Assembly (NCBI GenBank): GCA_014058105.1
Contig: JACGCM010000933.1
Coordinates: 558,001-622,000 of the forward strand
DNA: 64,000 nucleotides
Origin: Kingdonia uniflora
Lineage: Eukaryota; Streptophyta; Magnoliopsida; Ranunculales; Circaeasteraceae
Direction of reading: 5' to 3'
Shown piece after piece: positions 56,094-64,000 of the stretch; the first letter of the stretch is position 1; each line of letters opens with the position of its first letter. The notes beneath the pieces are model-generated. The model was not told where the DNA came from, did no database searches, and saw nothing but the letters and a program-made list of their open reading frames with translations. The translations under genes and the position numbers were made by a program.

Positions 56094-56605
56094 TGTAGGA
56101 TCACTCTCCCGTTTGCAACGAGGTGGAAGGTTGATGAACGACCCCGCCACTAAAAGTAAGAACACTCCAGCTAGCGCCGACCGGCCAGGTCGTTCTGCGA
56201 GCTCCCTGCTAGCGACAAGCAGGTCTTGGGCTGGGACTCGCCTAACGATCATAGAGCCGTTGCAAGCACAACTGACCACGATCTATCGGTTAGCCCTTGC
56301 TCACATGGAAATGTAGAAGTCTACGGCCCTGAAGGGACATCTTAGGAATTGCGCAGAGCACGTGAGCAGGGGTACTCCTAGGTCAAACCCTCCCTATATG
56401 AAGAGGTGGGGAGGTAACCTAAAGAGGAGATTCTTCTTATTCTTCTTCTACCTCTTCTCCTTCCTCTTCTAGAGACAACTAGCTAAGTCAAAGAGACAGA
56501 GAGAAACCCGGAGAAAGTCGAGTGGTGCCCTCTTCCAGTGGAAAGTATCAAGCCCAAAACGAACGTACACTCATTGTTGTCCCTGAGAGGAATCACTGGA
56601 GTACA
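56094..56605 (+). repeat. 3' LTR of Tat2
   Basis: A 512-bp partner of 41345-41862 with canonical TG and CA ends. The ATAAT duplication follows at once. Confidence 0.93.
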
Positions 56606-56610
56606 ATAAT

Positions 56611-58030
56611 GTCACCAAATATTTGAGAGAGCGGGTAAGTTGATTTATAGACAAATAATTAAAGTTGAAAGATGGGACGTACAAAACATTATACAATGAG
56701 TGAGTAGATGAAATAACAACATCACTAATGTGGGTAACCGAAACATGTTTACCATCCGACAATTGAACGAATTTATTATTAGGAACAATAATTTGAAGAA
56801 AATAATTTTAATGCTAAACACATGATTCGATCCCTCAGTATTAACAATCCAATAATATAATGATCCTGTAGATAATTCTATACCTGTAAGGTTCGCACTT
56901 GAAACATATGCACTTGTACCTGAAGTGGAAAGAGTGTTAGAAACTAGAGTGTTGATCCCGAGTTAACGAGGGCACTTATGATTGCGAGATACCTTCATTA
57001 AGATGAGCAACTGAATATGCCACAGCTGAATATGCCACAACTGAATTTGTGGGTATTAACTGATGATTGGGGTAGCTGTGAAGCTTGTAACATGTAGCCT
57101 GAGTGTGCCCATCACGGCCACAATGGTCACAGTGAGTCTGTGGTTGGTTTTTTTTGTATGGCTGACTTTAACGACACATTCCCATTTTATGAGTACCCTT
57201 GTTTTGGTTCATATTTGTTGACATTGAGAACCACTTTCTCGAAAATGGGATTAACTAAAGAATAAATTTCTTGTTACTTTTCTTCTTGTCGAACCAAAGA
57301 GTAAAATTTTCACTCTGATAGGAATGAATCCATGAGTACTTCAGATTGGGTACAAATTCAAGGGAGTGGTATGTTGGTAGGCCTAATTTCATCAAGTAGA
57401 TTGAAGACCCCAATTTAGAGTACTTCAGATTTGACTAAATATTGTGTTTTTTCTTCTTTCTTATTTAAGCAAGTTAGGCATGTCTACTAGTTTCTTCTTT
57501 TGTTAGTTCTGCGGGGATTGTCTGCAGTCTTATTACTCCCCATTAATAATATTTTGCTTACCTTTTGCAAAAATAAAGAGATATTGGATCCCTGAGAAGT
57601 ATTTGGCTCTGAATTGCCTAAATATGTTGTGAAGACCTTGAAGGAATTCATGTCTTTGTTTTGTTAAAGTCGTTTGGATGTGATACGACCATAGCCACGA
57701 GAGCAAGGTTGAATTAGTGTTAGCGAATTCAGCTCATCTTGCAAAGATTTAAGTTTGGTGAAGTATACTGAGGCGGATTTATCATGTTTGAGTGCTACTA
57801 TAATTGTTTGAGTCGATAAACTTGCGGCACATTGGATTGAGAGAAACGCTCGCGAAGGTTGTCCCAAATATCATGTGCAGTCTCTGCATAGAGGATACTA
57901 GATCTAATATAAGGAGATTATGAATTTATAATCTAACTACTTACAAGATCATTATACCGCTTCCATTTGTGCAACTCTGCCGACGCCTTTAACAAAATTG
58001 TGTTTGTTCTTGACTCGAAGCACTACATTA
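56611..58030 (-). pseudogene. gag: copia element D gag-protease part, right of Tat2
   Basis: On the - strand, from right to left: Gag core (LSTQTIIVALKHDKSASVYF then TKLKSLQDELNSL at 57867-57664), a displaced 45-bp piece of the element's own LTR start (57497-57545), a Gag stretch with YSLVRQEEK at about 57300, the zinc knuckle CDHCGRDGHTQATC (57090-57131), and protease end to pre-integrase, KHVSVTHISDVVIS and VLYVPSFNFNYLSINQLT (56762-56611), cut by Tat2. Several stops are present. The 5' LTR is not identified. Confidence 0.75.
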
Positions 58031-58069
58031 ATAGATCAAATCCATAGACGACTTGTCGATTCTATCACT

Positions 58070-59195
58070 GTGGCACTTCGAGCCATGGAAAAAACTCAGT
58101 TTTGTTAATGACACCATTAACAGCCTATCATCTTTGCCAAGTTACACAAATAGGAACGATGCAATGATTTTGTTAGTAGTTGGATTCTAAACTCAGTTTT
58201 TTCCGATATTAGATCTTGTATCCTCTGTGGAGAGAGTACAAATGAAGCTTGCGACAATCTTCGCGAGCTTTTATATAAATCCAATGCGCCACAAGTTTAT
58301 CAACTCAAACAATCTATAGCGCTACTCAAGCAGGAAGATCAATCCGCCTCGACATACTTCACCAAACTTAAATCTCTGCTGGCTAGATGAGTTTAATTTG
58401 CTAAAAATATTTCAACCTTGCTCTTGTGACCATGGTATTTACTATATCCAAGCGGCTTCAACAAGACAAGGCCATGGAAATCCTTCAAGGTCTTCATAAT
58501 CGATTTACGGAAATATATTCATATATTCTGCAGGCTTGTCATGAACTACTAGAGATGCTCCTGATTTTTAGCTTAGCTATGTGGTCTTCTCCAACAGTTT
58601 GGTTCCAAATTTCATACTTCTATGCATTTTTATTCTACTAACCTGAAACATCAAAATACCACTAATTAGTCTTATTTAACAACTAAATGAGCCTTAGATG
58701 CTTTAAATAAGAATGATAAAATGGGAATTTTACATGCCCATTAAACAACATTCACTCTTGATAATTGTTTCTTTTAGAAAACCTATCAAGGAAGAGGAAG
58801 ATTGGCCAGGGTGATTATTATGATTGGAAGATTGTCATTTTTGGCTTCTAGACAACCCAATTTTGATTTATGGCATTGGAGTTTTGGATATCCCTTACAT
58901 CAACATTTTCAGTATGTCTCATCAGTTTCCTTTTGTTATTTCTTCTAATAAACATGTTTGTCCACAAGCGAAACAAATTTGGTTGTCATTTTCTTCAAGC
59001 AATAAAATTAATACTCTTCAATTGGTACACCGTGACACATGAGGCCCTTTTCATTAAACATCTCTCACTGGAGCCCGTAATTTTCTTACAATTGTCTACG
59101 ATTTTAAACGTTGCACTTGGATTTATCTCATGCACGTTAAATCCGAGGTCAAAAAGTTTCTTCAATTTGAATGAGGTGAGTGGAAACATTTGATA
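58070..59195 (+). pseudogene. copia gag to integrase fragment in the opposite orientation
   Basis: On the + strand, Gag core sequence (QVYQLKQSIALLKQEDQSAS, then TYFTKLKSLL, ISKRLQQDKAMEILQGLH) at about 58270-58510 is followed after a gap by the pre-integrase block (about 58780-58900) and the start of integrase (QLVHRDT, FLTIVYDFKRC, YLMHVKSEVKKF) to 59195. It is closely related to copia element D but inverted and head to head with its gag at about 58050. Most of protease and everything after the integrase start are missing. Stops lie near 58388 and 59040. Confidence 0.7.
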
Positions 59196-59485
59196 GAAAT
59201 CATAGAAGTTAAGATTTTGGGATGGTCACGAGTTCTTTGGCGGTGTTACAGTAGGTAGAAAACAAGTTCTTTGGTGGTTGTAGAGAAAGGAAAACAATAG
59301 ATGATAATGGTTTGGCGCTATGAGATGAAACAAGTGAATAACCTCTCAACCAGAAGTTGGATTGTTGTGAAAAACAGGGTGTAGGTGCCTCTTTGTTCAT
59401 ACATAGGTCTGCCTTGACTCTTTTGTGTTTAATGAGAGTTGGCTTACAAGGAAGTCCTCAGGTGTTGCCTTGTATCACCTGGTTC
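59196..59485. other. Spacer between copia fragment and Tat3 LTR
   Basis: No gene recognised. It may include part of the Tat3 LTR, since a second LTR-like start TGTAGGTGCC lies at about 59380. Confidence 0.3.
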
Positions 59486-60233
59486 TGTAGGGGCCTAACT
59501 TTGCAAGGAGGGGAAGTCGGCTCTACACCACAAGGTTTTATCTTCAATCAAAGGGGTTCAAGTATATAACCTATAGCATAAGAGATCTACTGACAATATA
59601 CTTGCGTGGAGGCCTAGAATGTGACGCTCCACGACCTCTGATGAGGATTTTTAAGAGAGTTTATATTACTGTCGAATAGTCGAAGGTTCGAGTACTGTGT
59701 GTTTTGCAGGGTGGTCGAAGGTAAACAATAAGGGCTCAGGGGAAAGATTTTGTAACCTCTTATTGGTTTCCCATCTCTCTTATTTAAAGAACATAGGAAG
59801 ATCTGAGTCACCAAGGTTAGGTCGCATTACAAGTGTACCATCCGGATATCGAGCGGGTATCCCAGAGTTGGTATTGATATCGGAAATGTCAGATCTGTCA
59901 CTGTAGCAGTTGTTGGGTATGTCACTGTGCTCTGACACTGTAGCAGTTGTTGGGTCTGTCACTGTAGCTGTAAGGACCAACAACGCCGCCGTCTTGTCTA
60001 GTGAGTTGGCTGTCTATCTTGTCACACTTCGACCATGTACGGATATGGTCGAAGTGTTTCTGATGTTGATGTGGAGTTCGTCTTTGAGGCTTTGTTCAGA
60101 GTCGAAGCTTCGTCTTCGAATAATCTTTGGAAGGCTTGTTCATGGGTTGAGTGGGCTTCGAGATGTTCGAGTAGGCGTTGAGGTGGCATTCGAGTGTTTG
60201 ACTGGGGTAGAAGGCTGTGAGTAGGCTACTACA
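59486..60233 (-). repeat. 3' LTR of Tat3 (outer edge uncertain)
   Basis: The inner edge (60233) is fixed by the polypurine tract. The outer edge is placed at TGTAGGGGCC (59486), giving about 748 bp, but TGTAGGTGCC at about 59380 is an alternative. The LTR includes a two-to-three-copy repeat of ctgtagcagttgttgggt (59897-59975) and a strong hairpin at 60024-60057. No second LTR is in the window for comparison. Confidence 0.55.
60024..60057. repeat. Hairpin in the Tat3 LTR
   Basis: Perfect 13-bp arms ACACTTCGACCAT and ATGGTCGAAGTGT are separated by 8 bases. The stem contains the TTCGA core that recurs throughout this LTR. Confidence 0.85.
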
Positions 60234-60525
60234 TTCGCTCCCTCTAAGCAAGGGTCTCGAAAATAGGTGTAGAGGCGTTTGCTGAGAAAGACTGTTGGTT
60301 ATTGGGAGTTGAAAAGTTTAAAAGTTGACTATTGAAAAGTTGACTGTTGGATATTGGAATTCCAAGAGGGGTAATAAAAGAGGGTAATTAAGAAGTATTG
60401 GTTGTTATGGAGTAATAAATGGGTTGGATGAGGCTTGTAAATATGGGTATGAAGGTGGTAATGTTGTAGAGTCTTCTTTTGCTGCACTGTTCTCTCCTTT
60501 CTCTGAATTTTCTAAAAAAACGTAA

Positions 60526-60862
60526 TGGACACCACGCCCAATACTCGCTATCAGAAAAGGATGGGATTCGCCCGAGACCGTCGTATAGGGCGGAAGATGC
60601 TGAATTGAAGTTGAAATTTTTATCTGATCATGAGCTTGACTGGGACATGTCTGGCCTGGTGGAGTTGGAGCCTGGGGAACCCATCAACGGGGAGACCTAT
60701 TCTTACTTCTGGGGACAGATGAAGTTTCATTTTACCACTGCTGAAGAACGCTACCTCTACGTGGTAGCTTTGGTCGAATGTCTCGTTCAGTCAGAAGAGC
60801 AGTTGGAGGAGCAAGTCTCCCCGAGTGGAGCTGGCCCGTCTGAAAATAAGGTGGCCTCTTAA
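60526..60862 (+). CDS. Tat3 small antisense ORF 1 (unrecognised)
   Basis: The protein is related to the ORF at 61489-61869. Its best start is the ATG at 60526 (MDTTPNTRYQKRMGFARD); one frameshift near 60605 then joins the frame that ends at 60862. An alternative ATG at 60479 is in the final frame but gives a less related N-terminus. The conserved part reads LKLKFLSDHELDWDMSGLVE, then LEPGEPINGE. It is acidic at the C-terminus, about 110 residues, with no signal peptide or membrane segment. It lies just inside the 3' end of Tat3 on the strand opposite to pol. I do not recognise the family. Confidence 0.45.
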
Positions 60863-61463
60863 AATAGTGGCAAGGTGGTGGTGATAGGTTTTTTTTTTGT
60901 GGGACTGTATTTTGAAGGTTTCTGTTGTTGTGATGTTGTTTTGCTGATCTCTGTAGAATTTTGTTTAATTGTACTAGGAGGTTTCCTCTGTTTTTGTATT
61001 TTGGAGTGGTGTAATGAGAAGAAACGTTACTGAAATTGTGTATTTGTATATGAGAAACCATGTATGTGAATAGATTGTAAGCGCGGTATCGAACATATGT
61101 CTTAGAATGCTAACATGTATAAACGGCTACCTTCGGGGAAAAATTGAATTCAAGTTGTAATGTGTTGGTTGAGGAAATAGGTCGGCATTCGATTACAATG
61201 AGTAACTGATTTTGAATACTCGAAGCTTGAGGTTTGTACCATAGGGTTTGTTAGAGGAGGTAAAAAGAAAGGGTTCGATGGTTCGAGACTAGTGATGGTT
61301 CGACTGTAAGTCCTCGGGAAAGAGGGTTGAATACACGTTCTGATAAAGCGATTATGTCTTGGAAGTTGTAGAGGTTGGAATGTTGAGTTTTCAAGGAGAA
61401 TAATTAAAGACTGTAATGAATGTGACTTGGGATTAGGAAAGGTTAAATGTATCGGATTTTTAG

Positions 61464-61470
61464 TATAAAT
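61464..61470 (+). promoter_or_regulatory. TATA-like box before small antisense ORF 2
   Basis: TATAAAT lies 19 bp upstream of the ATG at 61489, in an AT-rich stretch. The distance is short for a leader, so the functional ATG could be the second one at about 61522 (MSASSSLSKSD). Confidence 0.4.
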
Positions 61471-61488
61471 AGGTTGTTTCTGTGAGGA

Positions 61489-61869
61489 ATGCATACGTCT
61501 ATTTCTTCGTCCCTGAGTATAATGTCTGCCTCTTCATCCCTAAGCAAAAGTGATGTTCCGAAGACTGAGCACCAGGACCAGGCGGCAGCAAAGGTCAGGC
61601 GCGTACGGGAGAAGATGCTGGAGTTACAACAGAGGTTTGTCGGTGATCAAGACCTGGAATCGGAGATGCCGGACTTGTTTGAAGCAGAACCTGGGGAACC
61701 CATTGCTGGAAATCCCTTTGCGTATGGGGGGGGGGGGGTTCTACAGATGATGGGACCGTTTCCCGGCCACCGGTTGTCCCTACTGGAGTCGTTTGCTGAG
61801 GAGATGGTGGACCAGGAAGATGCTTCTGCTGAGGCCGAGTGCGCGAAGAAGTGTCCCGACGATAAATAG
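61489..61869 (+). CDS. Tat3 small antisense ORF 2 (unrecognised)
   Basis: An intact frame of 126 codons. A serine-rich start is followed by a charged helical stretch (DQAAAKVRRVREKMLELQQR, residues about 31-50), then DLFEAEPGEPIAGNPFAY and a glycine run coded by a poly-G tract at about 61728-61738, and an acidic C-terminus (LESFAEEMVDQEDASAEAE). It shares the KML..L, D.E...M..L.E.EPGEPI.G pattern with ORF 1 about 1 kb to the left, so the two arose by duplication. Nothing comparable was found in Tat1 or Tat2. Function unknown. Confidence 0.5.
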   Translation: MHTSISSSLSIMSASSSLSKSDVPKTEHQDQAAAKVRRVREKMLELQQRFVGDQDLESEMPDLFEAEPGEPIAGNPFAYGGGGVLQMMGPFPGHRLSLLESFAEEMVDQEDASAEAECAKKCPDDK

Positions 61870-62600
61870 GGGCTTCTTGAACTGTTTTGTTAAGTATTTG
61901 TATATGGTGGTACAGAATGAAATTGGATTTTGGATTTTTCTGTTTATTTGAACTGTTTTGATCTGTATGGAGCGAAGATGGAAATTGATAAGGTAACTTT
62001 CGAAGTATAATTTTGACCTTTTTGTAAATAAAATTTGGAAGTGTCGAAGGGAAACTCTGAACTGTCGAAGTAGAATTCTGAATTGTGTGTAGGTAGGAAA
62101 GACATAAAATTCGAAGGTGATTTATGGGTAATCATATTGTCGAATGTCAAATGTGCCGTAAATTGAATACTTGGTATATTTTGAAATCGAATGTGAGGTT
62201 ATCTGCGGACGAATGATCGAGACACGATATAGCCGATTAATCGTGTACGAGATGTGGATGTGTCGAAGGTCTGTTGGATTTGACTGGACAAATTGACAGC
62301 CCAGACAGCTGCCTGTCAGATCGGTACTAGTTCCTGAGGCAGTGCGCTATACAGGTTATCATGATGTTTCCTCGTTTTGCGAGAAAATGTTGATTTGATG
62401 TTGTGATTTGATTGGACAACTTCGAGTGAGGATCAGAAGGTTCGAGTTGTTTTGAGTTTAAAGTTAAGTCAATGTGAGCATGCGATTTACACGTGAGGGT
62501 AATAAGGGGCAAAGTGGTCAAAATACATCTCAGCCAAAAAGTAGGGGTAGTGGCAATGATAGTGGTTTGGAAATCGAGGTGGTTTTTGGTATTCCGAGGA
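61870..62600. other. Spacer between small ORF 2 and the antisense gene
   Basis: AT-rich with many gtcgaa or tcgaag motifs (for example 62044, 62064, 62138, 62253). No coding sequence is recognised; the ORF 62493-62681 overlaps the putative promoter. Confidence 0.4.
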
Positions 62601-62610
62601 GGTATATATA
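62601..62610 (+). promoter_or_regulatory. TATA-like box for the Tat3 antisense gene
   Basis: GGTATATATAGAGG lies about 440 bp upstream of the ATG at 63049. The sequence TTCTTCTGTAG at 63029-63039 just before GATAAGATG is a good splice acceptor, so the leader probably contains an intron. Both are inference from sequence. Confidence 0.4.
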
Positions 62611-63048
62611 GAGGAAAAAACAAACGGACTGTTCATATAAAAAACCAGAGAGTGAGAGGAAGGGAACCTAAGCCATTGTAATTGTGAAGCTTGAGGGAAG
62701 TTATTGGTTTGTTGCTGAGGAACTGACTGACTTAATGTTTCGAGTGTACCTCCGTTGATACAAGTATGCCGATTGATCTCTGTCTGTTTTTCTTTGGCTT
62801 TTCCTTCTGTATCTGTATGTAGTCTTCTGGGGTCGTAGTGTTGAGGATATGTTCGAGGACAGGGGTAAATCATGTATCAGGGGTTTAGCTCATTTGGGAT
62901 TCTGAGGGTATTTGTGGTGGGACTGGGATTGGGGTCGAGTTTTCTACTGTCTTTGTATTTGTTGGAGAGTGTAGATGAAAATGGGTTATTGACACGTAAT
63001 AGTCGAATGTACCGATCTTATTGCGTGCCGCTTCTTCTGTAGGATAAG

Positions 63049-64000
63049 ATGCGTACCCGTCAGGCTTCGAGGTTGAGACTGATAGACGAGGAGGTCGAGA
63101 ATGAGGTTAGCGTGTCTGGTCGTGCTCCAATAGATGAGGGCAGCGACGTAGAAGAACTAGTCATAACAAAAGATGTACCACTAGCAATGGTGGCTCCTGA
63201 AGCTGGGGTTTCAAGTAGTAGGCATCGTAAGACAGTAGTGACTGAGGGTAGCGGTGAGGAGATGGGGGAGGACAGAGAAAGAGAGGCAAAGGTCGGGCTG
63301 AGCCTTCGGGTGGTGAAAGGGGTGAGGGGGAGCAAAGTGATCGTGATGAGGATTCGACTGAGTCGGATAAGGCTACTGGTTCTGTTCTGGATAGAGAGAG
63401 ACAGATGCTAGATCGATTTGTAGCTAAACATGGGATGTCGAAGGTAGGGGTTATATTATATTCTGCAGGGTCAAAGTACAGCTTTAAATCAAAGCCTCAA
63501 GAAGGTATCATGGCGTATAGAGGCCAAATTTGACTGGGGATGCGATTACCCCTTCGAAGGCTGGTGAAGGAGGTGTTGAACTTTTGGGAAGTTGCCCCAG
63601 TTCAGATGAATGGGAACTTTTATGAGATGATGAAGGTAATTGAGGGCATGAATGCAAAATTAAGGAGTGAGGAAAGGGGTTTAATTGAGTGGTATGATAT
63701 TGTATCATTCTATTCGAGGAAAGCGAATCAGAATGTGGGTACCTACCACATCTAGTGCCATGCAGATAAACCCTGGTTGTTTGATCTGTGCTCGACGGGT
63801 CGAGGGTGGAATAGAGATTTGGTTGTAGTACGGGGGAATTATAAGAATATCGAAGGGGAGGACCCTTATAGGTTACAGCATAAAGTCTATAATCCAAGTA
63901 AGTTTTCTGTCGAAGAGTTTTTGATGTATTGTTCAAATAAACTGGTGATTGTATTTCTGTTTGTTCTGTAGGTCCTCAAAGCCGGACTTGGGCGAATCCG
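63049..64000 (+). pseudogene. Tat3 antisense gene, N-terminal domain (putative gypsy type transposon family)
   Basis: From the ATG at 63049 the frame encodes an acidic and basic N-terminal region (to about 63290), then must shift frame to reach DRFVAKHGMSKVGVILYSAG, a further shift near 63530, and the domain LRRLVKEVLNFWEVAPVQMN, GNFYEMMKVIEGMN, WYDIVSFYSRK and FDLCSTGRGWNRDLVVVRG. A TAG at 63753 interrupts it. An intron with GTAAGT donor at 63898 and TTCTGTAG acceptor ending at 63971 follows. The domain matches the antisense ORFs of Tat1 and Tat2. It is therefore damaged at three or more points here. The rest lies beyond the window. Confidence 0.7.

Larger units (their letters stand above)
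41345..56605 (+). mobile_element. Tat2: Tat-clade Ty3/gypsy retrotransposon with a nested insertion
   Basis: A 15.3-kb element is flanked by perfect 5-bp duplications ATAAT (41340-41344 and 56606-56610). LTRs are 518 and 512 bp. gag, reverse transcriptase, RNase H and integrase lie on the + strand, then two tandem arrays, an antisense gene on the - strand, a polypurine tract and the 3' LTR. Removing the nested 4.6-kb element leaves about 10.7 kb. It inserted into copia element D. Protease is missing and several stops are present. Confidence 0.93.
59486..64000 (-). mobile_element. Tat3: third Tat-type element, 3' part, runs off the window
   Basis: The right edge of an LTR at 60233 (ACTACA) is followed by TTCGCTCCCTCT, which on the - strand is a polypurine tract AGAGGGAGCGAA abutting TGTAGTAG. 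That is the layout of Tat1 and Tat2 in reverse. The antisense gene of the same family follows at 63049 on the + strand. pol would lie to the right, beyond 64000. Confidence 0.72.

Overview
This window is AT-rich nuclear DNA from a flowering plant, probably a eudicot. It is almost entirely transposable elements. The plant assignment rests on three things: pieces of two plant genes (mitochondrial NAD-malic enzyme and the transthyretin-like uric-acid-pathway protein), GT/AG introns, and plant-type elements (Tat-clade Ty3/gypsy, copia, CACTA, hAT, PIF/Harbinger, a tRNA-type SINE). I see no intact host gene and no bacterial feature.

Layout. 588-14440 is an old, complete-length Tat-type Ty3/gypsy element (Tat1) with two 617-bp LTRs, a degraded gag-pol on the + strand, a tandem array, and a long antisense gene on the - strand. 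14441-15455 holds a LINE scrap. 15456 is the end of a CACTA transposon, followed by a gene-fragment zone in which middle exons of NAD-malic enzyme (16677-20245) carry stops and a frameshift and are interrupted by a solo LTR, a SINE and a Tourist-type MITE. 21761-22382 is a hAT element and 22954-25619 a PIF/Harbinger element; both have clean target-site duplications. 26250-27700 is a foldback/MULE-like inverted repeat. 28772-31636 is an internally deleted Ty3/gypsy element on the - strand. 31735-32055 holds two exons of the transthyretin-like gene, followed by a LINE on the - strand (32300-35030) and a copia element on the - strand (35616-38200).

39656-58030 is a three-level nest. A copia element on the - strand was split by a second Tat element (Tat2, 41345-56605, target duplication ATAAT). 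Tat2 was itself split by a young non-autonomous LTR element (50356-54925, target duplication CCGTT, LTRs about 98% identical by eye). 58070-59195 is a further copia fragment in the opposite orientation. From about 59486 to the window end lies the 3' part of a third Tat-type element (Tat3) on the - strand.

How the parts relate. The most coherent biology is the antisense gene carried by all three Tat-type elements, downstream of pol and facing it. Its N-terminal domain is recognisably the same in the three copies and resembles the Pfam family called putative gypsy type transposon; a coiled-coil region follows. TATA-like boxes and introns are visible on that strand. Tat3 also carries two related small antisense ORFs that I do not recognise. 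Everything else is decaying sequence in which the order of insertion can be read from the nesting.
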